A stretch of DNA of 64,000 nucleotides from Brevibacillus composti (GTDB lineage: Bacteria; Bacillota; Bacilli; Brevibacillales; Brevibacillaceae), in contig NZ_CP066308.1 in the NCBI RefSeq assembly GCF_016406105.1, positions 2,081,501 to 2,145,500 of the forward strand, written 5' to 3'. The notes beneath the pieces are model-generated. The model made no database searches. It had not been told where the DNA came from and saw only the letters and a program-made list of their open reading frames with translations. Numbering within the stretch: position 1 is the stretch's first letter; each line of letters begins with the position of its first letter. Shown piece by piece: positions 1-8,281 of this stretch. The position numbers were made by a program, and so were the translations under genes.

Positions 1-78
1 TTTGCACCGCTGTTCGCAGACTTGTCCGCCGATGAGCAGCCCGAAAAGCGTCATACGGCAAACGAGGAGAATGCGTGA
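1..78 (+). CDS. C-terminal tail of an upstream gene (partial)
   Basis: Frame 1 is open from the window edge to a TGA and encodes 25 residues ending in a charged, Glu/Asn-rich tail. A terminator hairpin follows about 70 bases later, as expected for the end of a transcription unit on this strand. Nothing in the residues identifies the product. It could also be chance open frame, since only 25 codons are visible. Confidence 0.4.
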   Translation, partial: FAPLFADLSADEQPEKRHTANEENA

Positions 79-96
79 CTTCGGCGTGACTTCGGC
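75..96 (+). repeat. Tandem 11-base repeat
   Basis: GTGACTTCGGC occurs twice head to tail, starting at the stop codon of the partial upstream gene. This may be a small slippage duplication. No function is inferred. Confidence 0.5.
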
Positions 97-145
97 TTGA
101 CTGAGTCGAAATGACTGCCTCCGCTGTTCAATATTAGACCAAACG

Positions 146-180
146 TCCCGCTGATTGATTCAGTGGGATGTTTTCTTTTT
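146..180 (+). terminator. Rho-independent terminator
   Basis: TCCCGCTGA and TCAGTGGGA pair as a nine-base stem with one G-T wobble around a five-base loop, and a T-rich run follows. It belongs to the gene that ends near base 78. Its loop contains the TTG that is the only upstream start of the next reading frame, so that start cannot be the native one. Confidence 0.75.
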
Positions 181-1885
181 ATCCATAAATCTTTATCAAA
201 AAAAGATTTTCTTTATAAATGACAATATACAAGCCCAGCCGAACCAGACCGAGCAAAATACAACTCCAGAGGAACAAAACGAGATGCCCGAGCTCGGTTA
301 TATAAAGGCGACAGATCCATCCAAAGTGCCGGAAGCGGCAAAGACCCGGACCGACACGATGGTACTTGGGATTACAGACCCGCAAGGCATATTCAACTAC
401 TGGTTCTATAACAGTGCCTATGACCGTTATGTCATAGAATCCATGATCGAACGCCTCGTGTCCGTAGACAAGGATGCCTCTCTTATTCCCGGTCTGGCGG
501 AGAAGTGGGAGATTTCCAATGATGGCCTGACCTACACCTTCCACATCGACAAGCGGGCAACGTTCTCGGATGGAAAGCCTGTAACGGCAGAGGACGTTGC
601 TTTTGCCTACCATGTGCTGCTGGATCCGACCTATGACGGCCGCTCCAATCTCTCGCTGGCCAAAATCAAGGGCGGAGAAGCATACAAAAAAGGGGACGCC
701 ACCAGCATCGAAGGGGTAAAGGTGATCGATCAGCACACCCTGCAGGTAGAGGTCGAAGAGGCCAATGCCACCACGCTGATTGAAATTGGCGCCAATATCT
801 TTGTCCTGCCGAAGCATATTTACGGCAAGGATTTTGCCAAAGGGAAACTGGACTACATCAAGAGCCTGCATCAAAAGCCGGTAGGCAGCGGCCCTTACAT
901 CCTGAAAGAATACATTCCCGGACAGGAAGTGCGCCTCGTCGCCAATGAGAACTACTGGAAAGGGGCCCCCAAGGTTAAAAACCTGATTTTCAAAACCACG
1001 ACGCAAGAAACGCAGATTCAGAGCTTGAAGACGGGCGTCACCGACTTCGACTCGAGCATCTCCGTCAACGCGGACAACGTGGAAGCGTTAAAAGAGCTCG
1101 GCTTCGTCGATCTCGACATGCTGCTCAACAACGGGTACGGCTACATCGCCGTTAATCACAAAAATCCGAAATTTCAGGATAAACGGGTCAGACAGGCGCT
1201 GATGTACGGTCTGAACCGGGAAGAAGTGGTCTACGCCTATTCGCAAGGCTACGCCAATGTGATCGACGTGCCGCAGTCCAAGCTCTCCTGGAGCTATCCG
1301 GATGAATCGAAGATTACCAAATACGAATACAACCTGGAAAAAGCAAAGCAGCTGCTCGATGAAGCCGGTTGGAAACTGGAGAGCGACGGCTATCGCTACA
1401 AGGATGGGAAAAAATTCACCATTCAATTCTCCGCCTCTACGCCAAACGAGGTGAACGATGCCTTGATTCCGATTGCGGTGGAGAACTACAAAGAATTGGG
1501 CATCGAGTTTATTCCGGAGCAGCTGGAGTTTAACGCTGTCGTAGAAAAGCGCAACAAAGGCGAGCACGAGATGGCGTTTCTCGCGGTCGGCCTGAGTGTG
1601 GACCCCGATCCGTACAGCCTGTTCCACACCAATGGCGGATCCAACAAGGACGGGTACTCCAATCCCAAGGTGGACGAATTGATCATGGAGGGCCTGAAAG
1701 AGTTTGACCAATCCAAACGAAAGGCAATTTACCAGGAAGTCTATCAAATCCTGAACGACGATGTGCCGGTTATCTTCATGTACCAGCGCTACAATCTGAA
1801 TACCATCAGCGCCAGACTTTCCGGTTTCGTGATTTCTCCGTATAAATACTTCTCTGAAACGCTTCATGGCGTACAAATTAACTAA
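155..1885 (+). CDS. Peptide ABC transporter substrate-binding protein, 5' end lost
   Basis: This is a family 5 extracellular solute-binding protein (OppA/DppA type) that would capture peptides for the permease and ATPase genes directly downstream. The mature body looks complete: a Gln/Thr/Glu-rich linker, then the core with motifs such as LVSVDKDASLIPGLAEKW and VGSGPYILKEY. The N-terminus is wrong. There is no signal peptide and no lipobox cysteine, the only in-frame upstream start is a TTG inside a terminator loop, and no ribosome-binding site is visible. The AT-rich stretch 169-235 joins straight into what looks like the linker that normally follows the lipid-anchored cysteine. I infer that a deletion or rearrangement removed the start and signal sequence, so the gene is probably not functional as it stands. 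Confidence 0.8.
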   Translation: MIQWDVFFLSINLYQKKIFFINDNIQAQPNQTEQNTTPEEQNEMPELGYIKATDPSKVPEAAKTRTDTMVLGITDPQGIFNYWFYNSAYDRYVIESMIERLVSVDKDASLIPGLAEKWEISNDGLTYTFHIDKRATFSDGKPVTAEDVAFAYHVLLDPTYDGRSNLSLAKIKGGEAYKKGDATSIEGVKVIDQHTLQVEVEEANATTLIEIGANIFVLPKHIYGKDFAKGKLDYIKSLHQKPVGSGPYILKEYIPGQEVRLVANENYWKGAPKVKNLIFKTTTQETQIQSLKTGVTDFDSSISVNADNVEALKELGFVDLDMLLNNGYGYIAVNHKNPKFQDKRVRQALMYGLNREEVVYAYSQGYANVIDVPQSKLSWSYPDESKITKYEYNLEKAKQLLDEAGWKLESDGYRYKDGKKFTIQFSASTPNEVNDALIPIAVENYKELGIEFIPEQLEFNAVVEKRNKGEHEMAFLAVGLSVDPDPYSLFHTNGGSNKDGYSNPKVDELIMEGLKEFDQSKRKAIYQEVYQILNDDVPVIFMYQRYNLNTISARLSGFVISPYKYFSETLHGVQIN

Positions 1886-1910
1886 CGATTTTGCATAACG
1901 CATCGATCGG

Positions 1911-1941
1911 CAATATGCTCGGCGACAGGCTGAGCATATTG
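1911..1941 (+). promoter_or_regulatory. Intercistronic hairpin after the binding-protein gene
   Basis: CAATATGCTC and GAGCATATTG form a perfect ten-base stem with an eleven-base loop. No T-run follows. Hairpins in this place in peptide-transporter operons commonly protect the binding-protein mRNA and lower downstream expression, which is the likely role here. Confidence 0.65.
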
Positions 1942-1964
1942 CTTGTATAAAAGGGGAGGAAAAC

Positions 1965-2933
1965 ATGAAGCAGCTGCTTATCCGGAGACTCTTGCAAAGC
2001 ATCCCGACCCTCATCGGTGCATCGATTCTCGTTTTTCTCGTCTTTACCCTGGCTCCCGGCGATTTTGTCACTTCCATGTCAGGAGCCGATCCCAATATGA
2101 CGCAGGAGAGGATCGATGAGATCAGGGCTTTGCACGGACTGGACCAACCGCTCTACAAGCAGTATCTGACCTGGATGGGCAATCTGGTGACAGGCAATTT
2201 TGGCGAATCGGTGCTTCATCGGCAGCCGGTGACGAGCGTCATCGAGACGTTTATGTGGAACTCGTTTTTGATCGCCATCATCGTGCTGATTATCCAGTGG
2301 ACGATCGCTTCCGTGGTCGGCATTTTCGCCGCGCTGAAACAGTATTCGCTGTTCGATTCGGGGGTGACGCTCCTGGTCTTTATCGCCATGTCGTTCCCGT
2401 CCTTCTTTCTCGGCTTGCTGATGCTCAAATTTCTCGCGGTCGACTATCAGATCTTTCCTCTCGGGGGGATGCGCAGTACGGGGAGCACGCTGTCCGGTTG
2501 GGCAGACCTCTGGGATGTAGCCAAGCATCTCGCGCTTCCGGTGATTGTCCTGACCATGCTGAATATCGGCTCGGTAACCCGCTATGTCCGCACCAATATG
2601 CTGGAAGTGATCAGACAGGACTATGTGAGGACGGCGCGCGCCAAGGGGTTAAAGGAGCGGGTTGTGATTTTCAAGCATGCCCTCCGCAACGCTCTGCTGC
2701 CGCTGATTACCCTGTTTGCGCTGGAGATTCCCGGACTGTTTTCCGGCGCCATTATCACGGAGAAGATATTCAACTGGCCGGGGATTGGCCGCGTGGTGCT
2801 GGACGGCATTTTTCTGCGTGATTACCCGCTGCTCATGGGCTTTACGATGCTGCTGGTCGTGCTGACGATCGTCGCCAATATCGTGGCGGATCTGCTCTAC
2901 GGGGTAGCCGACCCGCGCGTGCGGAATCGATAG
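1965..2933 (+). CDS. Peptide ABC transporter permease (OppB/DppB family)
   Basis: First membrane subunit of the peptide importer, 322 residues with about six membrane helices beginning at residue 10. The second half carries the EAA-type loop of binding-protein-dependent permeases, seen as RTARAKGLKERVV followed by HALRNALLPL, which contacts the ATPase subunits. The ATG follows a clear GGGGAGG site. It lies 80 bases after the binding-protein gene and 12 bases before the second permease, so the genes are one operon. Assignment to the Opp/Dpp type is secure; peptide length preference cannot be read from sequence. Confidence 0.92.
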   Translation: MKQLLIRRLLQSIPTLIGASILVFLVFTLAPGDFVTSMSGADPNMTQERIDEIRALHGLDQPLYKQYLTWMGNLVTGNFGESVLHRQPVTSVIETFMWNSFLIAIIVLIIQWTIASVVGIFAALKQYSLFDSGVTLLVFIAMSFPSFFLGLLMLKFLAVDYQIFPLGGMRSTGSTLSGWADLWDVAKHLALPVIVLTMLNIGSVTRYVRTNMLEVIRQDYVRTARAKGLKERVVIFKHALRNALLPLITLFALEIPGLFSGAIITEKIFNWPGIGRVVLDGIFLRDYPLLMGFTMLLVVLTIVANIVADLLYGVADPRVRNR

Positions 2934-2945
2934 GGGGGATACAAT

Positions 2946-3869
2946 GTGAGCCAGAATCTCGCAGATATTCAAATACCTGTTCAGAAAACAAAAGTCGTTT
3001 CTGACTCCCCTTGGAGAAGTGCGTTTCGCCGTTTGTTCCGGAACAAAATGGCCGTGACAGGCTTCATCGTCCTGGCGTTGATGTTCTTGTTCTCATTCGT
3101 CGGTCCTTTCTTTTCCCCGCATGCCGATGCCAAAATTTCCGTCCGCAATGCGAACCAGCCCCCCAGTGCCGAGCATTGGCTGGGGACAGACAAACTGGGA
3201 CGGGATGTTCTGCTCAGGACGATGGAAGCGGGCAGAGTGTCTCTTCTCGTGGGGCTCGTCGCCGCCTCGATCATCGTCATCATCGGCGGCACGCTGGGGT
3301 CCGTCGCAGGCTACTACGGAGGCTTCGTCGATGCGCTCATCATGCGCTTTGCCGATATCCTCTACGCGATCCCCACTTTGCCTATTTTGGTGGCGATCGG
3401 GGCGATTCTGTCTGATTTGAAGTTCCCGCCGGACAAGCGGATCTATCTCGTGATGTTTATCGTCGGGATGATCGCCTGGATGAGTCTTTCCCGTCTGGTA
3501 CGCAGTCAGGTGCTCAGTCTCAAAGAGCGGGAGTTCATGCTGGCGAATGAAGTCCTCGGCTTGCGCGACAGACGGAAAATATTCAGACATTTGCTGCCCA
3601 ATACCGTCCCGATCATCATCGTGGCGGCGACGCTGGGTGTGGCCAACGCCATCCTGCTCGAATCCACCCTGAGCTTTCTGGGGCTGGGCGTAGTGCCGCC
3701 AACACCGTCGTGGGGACAGATGATCTCGGCCGCCAACAATATGATTGATTTCCAGAACAGACCCTGGCTGTGGCTTCCCCCCGGGATATGTATTCTGCTG
3801 ACGGTCGTTTCCATCAACTTTATCGGGGATGGCTTGCGCGACGCTCTCGATCCCAAACAGAAAAGATAG
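2946..3869 (+). CDS. Peptide ABC transporter permease (OppC/DppC family)
   Basis: Second membrane subunit, 307 residues. It has the N-terminal OppC segment before the first helix (residues about 35-55) and the coupling loop seen as REREFMLANEVLGLRD-like sequence ahead of HLLPNTVPIII. The start is GTG: an overlapping ATG two bases upstream is followed at once by a stop, and a GGGGGG-type site lies eight bases before the GTG. It pairs with the preceding permease to form the membrane channel. Confidence 0.9.
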   Translation: MSQNLADIQIPVQKTKVVSDSPWRSAFRRLFRNKMAVTGFIVLALMFLFSFVGPFFSPHADAKISVRNANQPPSAEHWLGTDKLGRDVLLRTMEAGRVSLLVGLVAASIIVIIGGTLGSVAGYYGGFVDALIMRFADILYAIPTLPILVAIGAILSDLKFPPDKRIYLVMFIVGMIAWMSLSRLVRSQVLSLKEREFMLANEVLGLRDRRKIFRHLLPNTVPIIIVAATLGVANAILLESTLSFLGLGVVPPTPSWGQMISAANNMIDFQNRPWLWLPPGICILLTVVSINFIGDGLRDALDPKQKR

Positions 3870-3881
3870 GAGAAGCTGGAT

Positions 3882-4865
3882 ATGGCAGAGACACTCGTAG
3901 ATTTTCGCAATTTGCGCACCTATTTTTATACAGAGGCTGGCGTGGTCCAGGCTGTCAATGACGTCAGTTTTTCGATCCGCTCCGGCGAAACCGTCTGCAT
4001 CGTCGGCGAATCGGGCTGCGGCAAAAGCATCACGGCCCTGTCGATGATGCGCTTGATCGCTTCGCCTCCGGGTAAGATCGAAAGCGGCGAAATCTGGTTT
4101 GAGGGACGCGATCTGCTGAAGCTGAGGGAGTCGGAGATGCGGATGATCCGCGGCAATGAGATCGCGATGATTTTCCAGGAGCCGATGACTTCGCTGAACC
4201 CCGTCTTGACGGTGGGGGACCAGATCATGGAACCATTGATGGAACATAAATTTCTCTCCAAACAGGAAGCGAGGAAAAAGGCAATCCAGTTGATTGAGCA
4301 AGTGGGAATTTCCCGTGCCAGCGACATTATCGACAGCTACCCTCATGAATTGAGCGGGGGGATGAGGCAGCGGATCATGATTGCCATTTCGCTTTGCTGC
4401 GACCCGAAACTGCTGATTGCCGACGAGCCGACCACTGCGCTCGACGTGACGATTCAGGCGCAGATACTCGATCTCTTGCGGACCTTGAAAAGGGAGCGAA
4501 ACATGTCGCTGATGCTGATCACGCACGATTTGGGAGTCGTTGCGGAGATGGCGGATTACGTGATCGTGATGTATGCGGGGAGAGTCATCGAGCAAGGTCC
4601 CGTGGTCGAAATCTTCAAAAATCCGCGCCATCCGTATACCAAGGGATTGCTGCTCGCCAAACCGATCATCGGTCAACGCAAGGAGCGCTTGTTTACGATA
4701 CCCGGCCAGGTTCCCAATCCGATCGGACTCGGTGAGAATTGCCACTACAGCGAACGCTGCGAGCACCGGATGGACATCTGCACGGTCAAGCAGCCGCGGC
4801 TCATGGCGGACGGCGCAGACAGGAAAGTGGCATGCTGGCTGTACGAAGGCGAGGGAGCGAGATGA
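3882..4865 (+). CDS. Peptide ABC transporter ATP-binding protein (OppD/DppD family)
   Basis: ATPase subunit, 327 residues. Walker A is [10 protein letters not shown], the signature is LSGGMRQRI, and Walker B is [12 protein letters not shown], followed by a switch histidine in LITHDLG. The C-terminal oligopeptide extension contains spaced cysteines ([15 protein letters not shown]), typical of OppD/OppF proteins, which can bind an iron-sulfur cluster there. The start has an AGGAG site. Its stop overlaps the start of the partner ATPase (ATGA), so the two are translationally coupled. Confidence 0.92.
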   Translation: MAETLVDFRNLRTYFYTEAGVVQAVNDVSFSIRSGETVCIVGESGCGKSITALSMMRLIASPPGKIESGEIWFEGRDLLKLRESEMRMIRGNEIAMIFQEPMTSLNPVLTVGDQIMEPLMEHKFLSKQEARKKAIQLIEQVGISRASDIIDSYPHELSGGMRQRIMIAISLCCDPKLLIADEPTTALDVTIQAQILDLLRTLKRERNMSLMLITHDLGVVAEMADYVIVMYAGRVIEQGPVVEIFKNPRHPYTKGLLLAKPIIGQRKERLFTIPGQVPNPIGLGENCHYSERCEHRMDICTVKQPRLMADGADRKVACWLYEGEGAR

Positions 4866-5827
4866 GTGACGTCATCCTGGAAGTGAAAGACCTGAAAAAG
4901 TATTTTCCGATCCGCACCGGTGTATTGAAGAGAACGATCGGTCATGTGAAGGCTGTGGACCAGATCAGCTTTACCATCATTCGCGGAGAGACGCTGGGGC
5001 TGGTCGGCGAATCGGGCTGCGGCAAGAGCACGGTTGGACGGACGATCATTCGGCTGTACGACAAGACCGACGGCACCGTCCTGTACAAAGGGCAGGATAT
5101 TCATCAGCTCGGCAAAAAGGAATTGCGCAGCCTGCGGCCGAAGATGCAGCTCGTTTTTCAGGATCCGTTCAGTTCGCTGAATCCGCGGGTGAAGGTGGGC
5201 GAATCGATCGGCGAAGCGGTCGTCGACCACGGGCTCTGCTCGCCCAAAGAGATTCGCGAGCGCGTGATGGAGGTGCTCCGCATCTGCGGACTGGCTCCCT
5301 ACCACTACGACCGGTATCCGCACGAGTTTTCCGGAGGGCAGCGGCAACGCATCGGAATTGCCCGCGCCCTGATCCTGCAGCCGGATTTTATCGTGCTGGA
5401 TGAACCCGTCTCCGCGCTGGATGTCTCGATCCAGGCCCAGATCATCAATCTCTTGTCCGACTTGCAGCAAGAGTCCAATCTGACCTACCTGTTCATCTCC
5501 CACGACCTGAGCGTCGTGGAACATATATGCACGTCCGTGGCCGTCATGTACCTCGGCTCGATCGTAGAAATGGCCTCGCGGGAAGAGCTTTTTCAAAACC
5601 CGCTGCACCCTTACACAAAAGCTCTCTTGTCCGCTGTGCCGATCCCGGATCCGACGGCAGTCCGGGAGCGCATCCTGCTGAAGGGCGACATTCCCAGCCC
5701 GGCAAACCCGCCCAGCGGATGCAAATTTCATACCCGTTGCCCGATGGCTGCGGAAATCTGCGGTCAACAGGTGCCCGAATACCGCGATGCGGGGAATAAC
5801 CACTTTGTGGCTTGTCATCTGGTCTGA
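4862..5827 (+). CDS. Peptide ABC transporter ATP-binding protein (OppF/DppF family)
   Basis: Second ATPase subunit of the importer, 321 residues. Walker [10 protein letters not shown], signature FSGGQRQRI and Walker [13 protein letters not shown] are all present, and the C-terminus has the family cysteine cluster ([14 protein letters not shown]). The frame is open further upstream, but the ATG overlapping the preceding stop gives the usual OppF N-terminus ([15 protein letters not shown]). Last gene of the operon; no clear terminator is seen before the protease promoter. Confidence 0.92.
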   Translation: MSDVILEVKDLKKYFPIRTGVLKRTIGHVKAVDQISFTIIRGETLGLVGESGCGKSTVGRTIIRLYDKTDGTVLYKGQDIHQLGKKELRSLRPKMQLVFQDPFSSLNPRVKVGESIGEAVVDHGLCSPKEIRERVMEVLRICGLAPYHYDRYPHEFSGGQRQRIGIARALILQPDFIVLDEPVSALDVSIQAQIINLLSDLQQESNLTYLFISHDLSVVEHICTSVAVMYLGSIVEMASREELFQNPLHPYTKALLSAVPIPDPTAVRERILLKGDIPSPANPPSGCKFHTRCPMAAEICGQQVPEYRDAGNNHFVACHLV

Positions 5828-5924
5828 ACGAATGCATGACACGATTGGTGCCATGATCTCAATGAACCCTCGATTCCAAAAAGGAAAATCTTTCAAAAAA
5901 CTTCACCAATATCTAACAATCCAC

Positions 5925-5933
5925 TGCTATAAT
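5925..5933 (+). promoter_or_regulatory. Extended -10 promoter of the protease gene
   Basis: TGCTATAAT is a perfect extended -10 element. A weak -35 (TTCACC) lies about 20 bases upstream. It sits 41 bases before the TTG start and overlaps an upstream ATG, which argues that this ATG is not the start codon. Confidence 0.6.
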
Positions 5934-5973
5934 GAACATGGTTATTCCACACAGAAACGAGGGGGATTTTTCA

Positions 5974-8223
5974 TTGAGAAAGAAGTGGATTGCCGCTCTG
6001 TCTGCGACGATCATGCTGTCCCTGGCAGCTGGTCAATATCAGGCGGGGGCCAAGCATTACGGAGAGAGAAAAGGCGACCTGGAAATCGAAGCCAGCGAAG
6101 AGCTGTCGCTGAAAGCCCAAGCGAAGCGGTCGGGCCAGACGAGCCTCTACGTCATTCGCTTCGAGGGTCCGATCCAACAGGAATGGAAGGATGAAGTCGA
6201 ATCCTTCGGGATCAAACTGGGCGATTATTTGCCTGATTATTCATTTGTGGCAAAATTGCCGGACCGGGGCGATCTGAGGAAGGTAAAGCGTCTGGACTTT
6301 GTGAAGGACATCGTCCCTTTCTACCCGGTGTCCAAGGTAGCGCCACAGCTTCGCAAGTCACTCGGCACCAACAGAGAGGTCGAGGTAGCTGTTGTCGGTT
6401 TTGACAAACGGGTAGACATGCGCCGGACCGTCAGTCGAATCGCCAAGGACGAGCTGAGCGGCGATGTGGAACCGCTGAAAATAGCAAAACATATTTCGGT
6501 CGCCAGGATCAGCGGACAAGGGCTGGAAGAAGTGATCCAGTCCGAGGACGTGATCGCCGTGCTGCCGGTGAGCAAAAGGAAGCTGCATAATGACCGGGCA
6601 GCGGATATCATAAAGGCGGACGAACTGGAGCGGACCGGTTACACCGGGCGGGGACAAATCATCGGCATCGCCGACAGCGGACTGGACAGAGGGGACGCGG
6701 AGGACATCCATCCCGATTTGGCCGGCCAGGTCCTGAGCCTGTATGCGATCGGCCGCAAAGGCGACGCCAGCGATCTCGATGGCCACGGGACGCATGTAAC
6801 GGCGTCGGCGCTCGGTACCGGCAAGGCATCGCGCGGTCGCTACCAAGGAACCGCACCCGAAGCCAAGCTGGTATTCCACTCCATGATGAACGAAGAGGGG
6901 GAGCTGGTAGGCGACCCGCGGGAGATTATGAGCCAAGCCTATGAGGACGGAGCCCGGATCCATTCCAATTCCTGGGGGGCGGACGATTTTGGCGATTACG
7001 GGCTGGATTCCTATCTATTCGATCAGTTCCTGTGGGAACACAAGGACATGACAGCGCTGGTTGCCGCTGGAAATGCGGGCTACGAAGGGTACGAAACGAT
7101 CGGCAGCCCGGCGACAGCCAAAAATGTGATTGCGGTGGGCGCTACCGAGAATGATCGCCCCCGCATAGGCGGCGAGGAAGCGGACGATCCTGATGCAGTC
7201 GCTGATTTCAGCAGCAGGGGTCCGACGATTGACGGACGCTTGAAGCCCGATCTCGTGGCGCCGGGCAGCTATATCCTGTCAGCGCGTTCCTTGGTGCCCG
7301 ACGAGGACGCCTATCTTCAGGTGCTGGACGATGAGTACGCGTACAACAGCGGGACAAGCATGGCGACGCCGCTGCTCGCCGGCGGCGTGGCGCAGATCCG
7401 GCAATTTCTCCGGGAAGATCTGGACTACGACGATCCCAGCGCGGCATTGATCAAAGCGATGCTGATCAGCGGCGCAGACGACCTGGACGAGGACATGCGC
7501 ATGCAGGGCTTTGGACGGGCCAATCTGCGCGCTGCCATCGAGACCGATTTTGTCGATGAAAAAGAAGGACTCCTGACCGGCGAGGGAGCGACCTATACGG
7601 TGGAGGTAAAGGACCGCTCCAAGCCGCTTGCCATTACGCTGGCCTGGACCGATCATCCGCCTTCGCTCGCTGCGAATCGCGCGCTGGTAAACGACCTGAA
7701 TCTGACGGTCACCGCACCGGACGGGCAGACGTACAACGGCAACGACTTTTTCCGCTACCCGTACGACGATGAGGTAGACAATCTGAACAATGTCGAGCAG
7801 GTATGGATTCCAGAACCGGACTGGGGCACCTATACGGTCAGGGTAAAGGCTCATAACATTCCGCACGGGCCGCAGCCGTACGCCATCGCTACATCGGGAA
7901 AGATCACCCGGGAAGCGCAAGGGTCGCACGTGTTGAAAGGCAGTCTGGAGACGGACAGGAGCGTCAATCGATCCGACTGGCACACCATCGAGGCCAAGAG
8001 CGAGGGAAGACTGCGGGTAAATACGACCTGGAGGGGCGGCGCGACCCTCAGTCTGACGCTCTACGACGACAGCGGGATGCCGATTGCGGTCGTCTCCAAA
8101 TTGAAAAAGGGCAAAACGATCGCGCTGCCCTTGCCAGATGCGGGGACTTACCAGATCAAGATTCAACTGGACAAAGGGTATGATACGACCTATCGCATGG
8201 AAGTCAATTACCCGGACGAATAG
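5974..8223 (+). CDS. Secreted subtilisin-family serine protease, KP-43-like
   Basis: A 749-residue S8 peptidase made as a pre-pro-enzyme. Residues 1-26 are a signal peptide (RKK then a hydrophobic core). About 180 residues of propeptide follow. The catalytic domain has Asp234 (ADSGLD), His271 (GHGTH) and Ser462 (GTSMATP), and a C-terminal beta-rich domain follows. Catalytic and C-terminal blocks such as HSNSWGADDFGDY, QFSSRGPT-like and NNVEQVW resemble the oxidatively stable alkaline protease KP-43, judged from memory. I chose the TTG with a GAGGGGGA site eight bases upstream, because the earlier ATG falls inside the -10 box. The product is likely released and degrades proteins outside the cell. 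It follows a peptide importer, but has its own promoter. Confidence 0.9.
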   Translation: MRKKWIAALSATIMLSLAAGQYQAGAKHYGERKGDLEIEASEELSLKAQAKRSGQTSLYVIRFEGPIQQEWKDEVESFGIKLGDYLPDYSFVAKLPDRGDLRKVKRLDFVKDIVPFYPVSKVAPQLRKSLGTNREVEVAVVGFDKRVDMRRTVSRIAKDELSGDVEPLKIAKHISVARISGQGLEEVIQSEDVIAVLPVSKRKLHNDRAADIIKADELERTGYTGRGQIIGIADSGLDRGDAEDIHPDLAGQVLSLYAIGRKGDASDLDGHGTHVTASALGTGKASRGRYQGTAPEAKLVFHSMMNEEGELVGDPREIMSQAYEDGARIHSNSWGADDFGDYGLDSYLFDQFLWEHKDMTALVAAGNAGYEGYETIGSPATAKNVIAVGATENDRPRIGGEEADDPDAVADFSSRGPTIDGRLKPDLVAPGSYILSARSLVPDEDAYLQVLDDEYAYNSGTSMATPLLAGGVAQIRQFLREDLDYDDPSAALIKAMLISGADDLDEDMRMQGFGRANLRAAIETDFVDEKEGLLTGEGATYTVEVKDRSKPLAITLAWTDHPPSLAANRALVNDLNLTVTAPDGQTYNGNDFFRYPYDDEVDNLNNVEQVWIPEPDWGTYTVRVKAHNIPHGPQPYAIATSGKITREAQGSHVLKGSLETDRSVNRSDWHTIEAKSEGRLRVNTTWRGGATLSLTLYDDSGMPIAVVSKLKKGKTIALPLPDAGTYQIKIQLDKGYDTTYRMEVNYPDE

Positions 8224-8238
8224 GTACGGCCAAACAAG

Positions 8239-8281
8239 AAGGCGCCATCCATCTTCTAACGAGATGGTTGCGCCTTTTTTT
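8239..8281. terminator. Bidirectional terminator between protease and pucR-type gene
   Basis: AAGGCGC-ATCCATCT pairs with AGATGG-TGCGCCTT around a short loop, with a run of seven T on the plus strand. The convergent regulator gene ends inside it, so the hairpin serves both genes; the minus-strand U-run is short. Confidence 0.8.

Noticed and set aside
3093..4766. Minus-strand frame of 557 codons opposite the peptide transporter genes
   Set aside because: Antisense to oppC/oppD, His/Arg-rich, no start signal.
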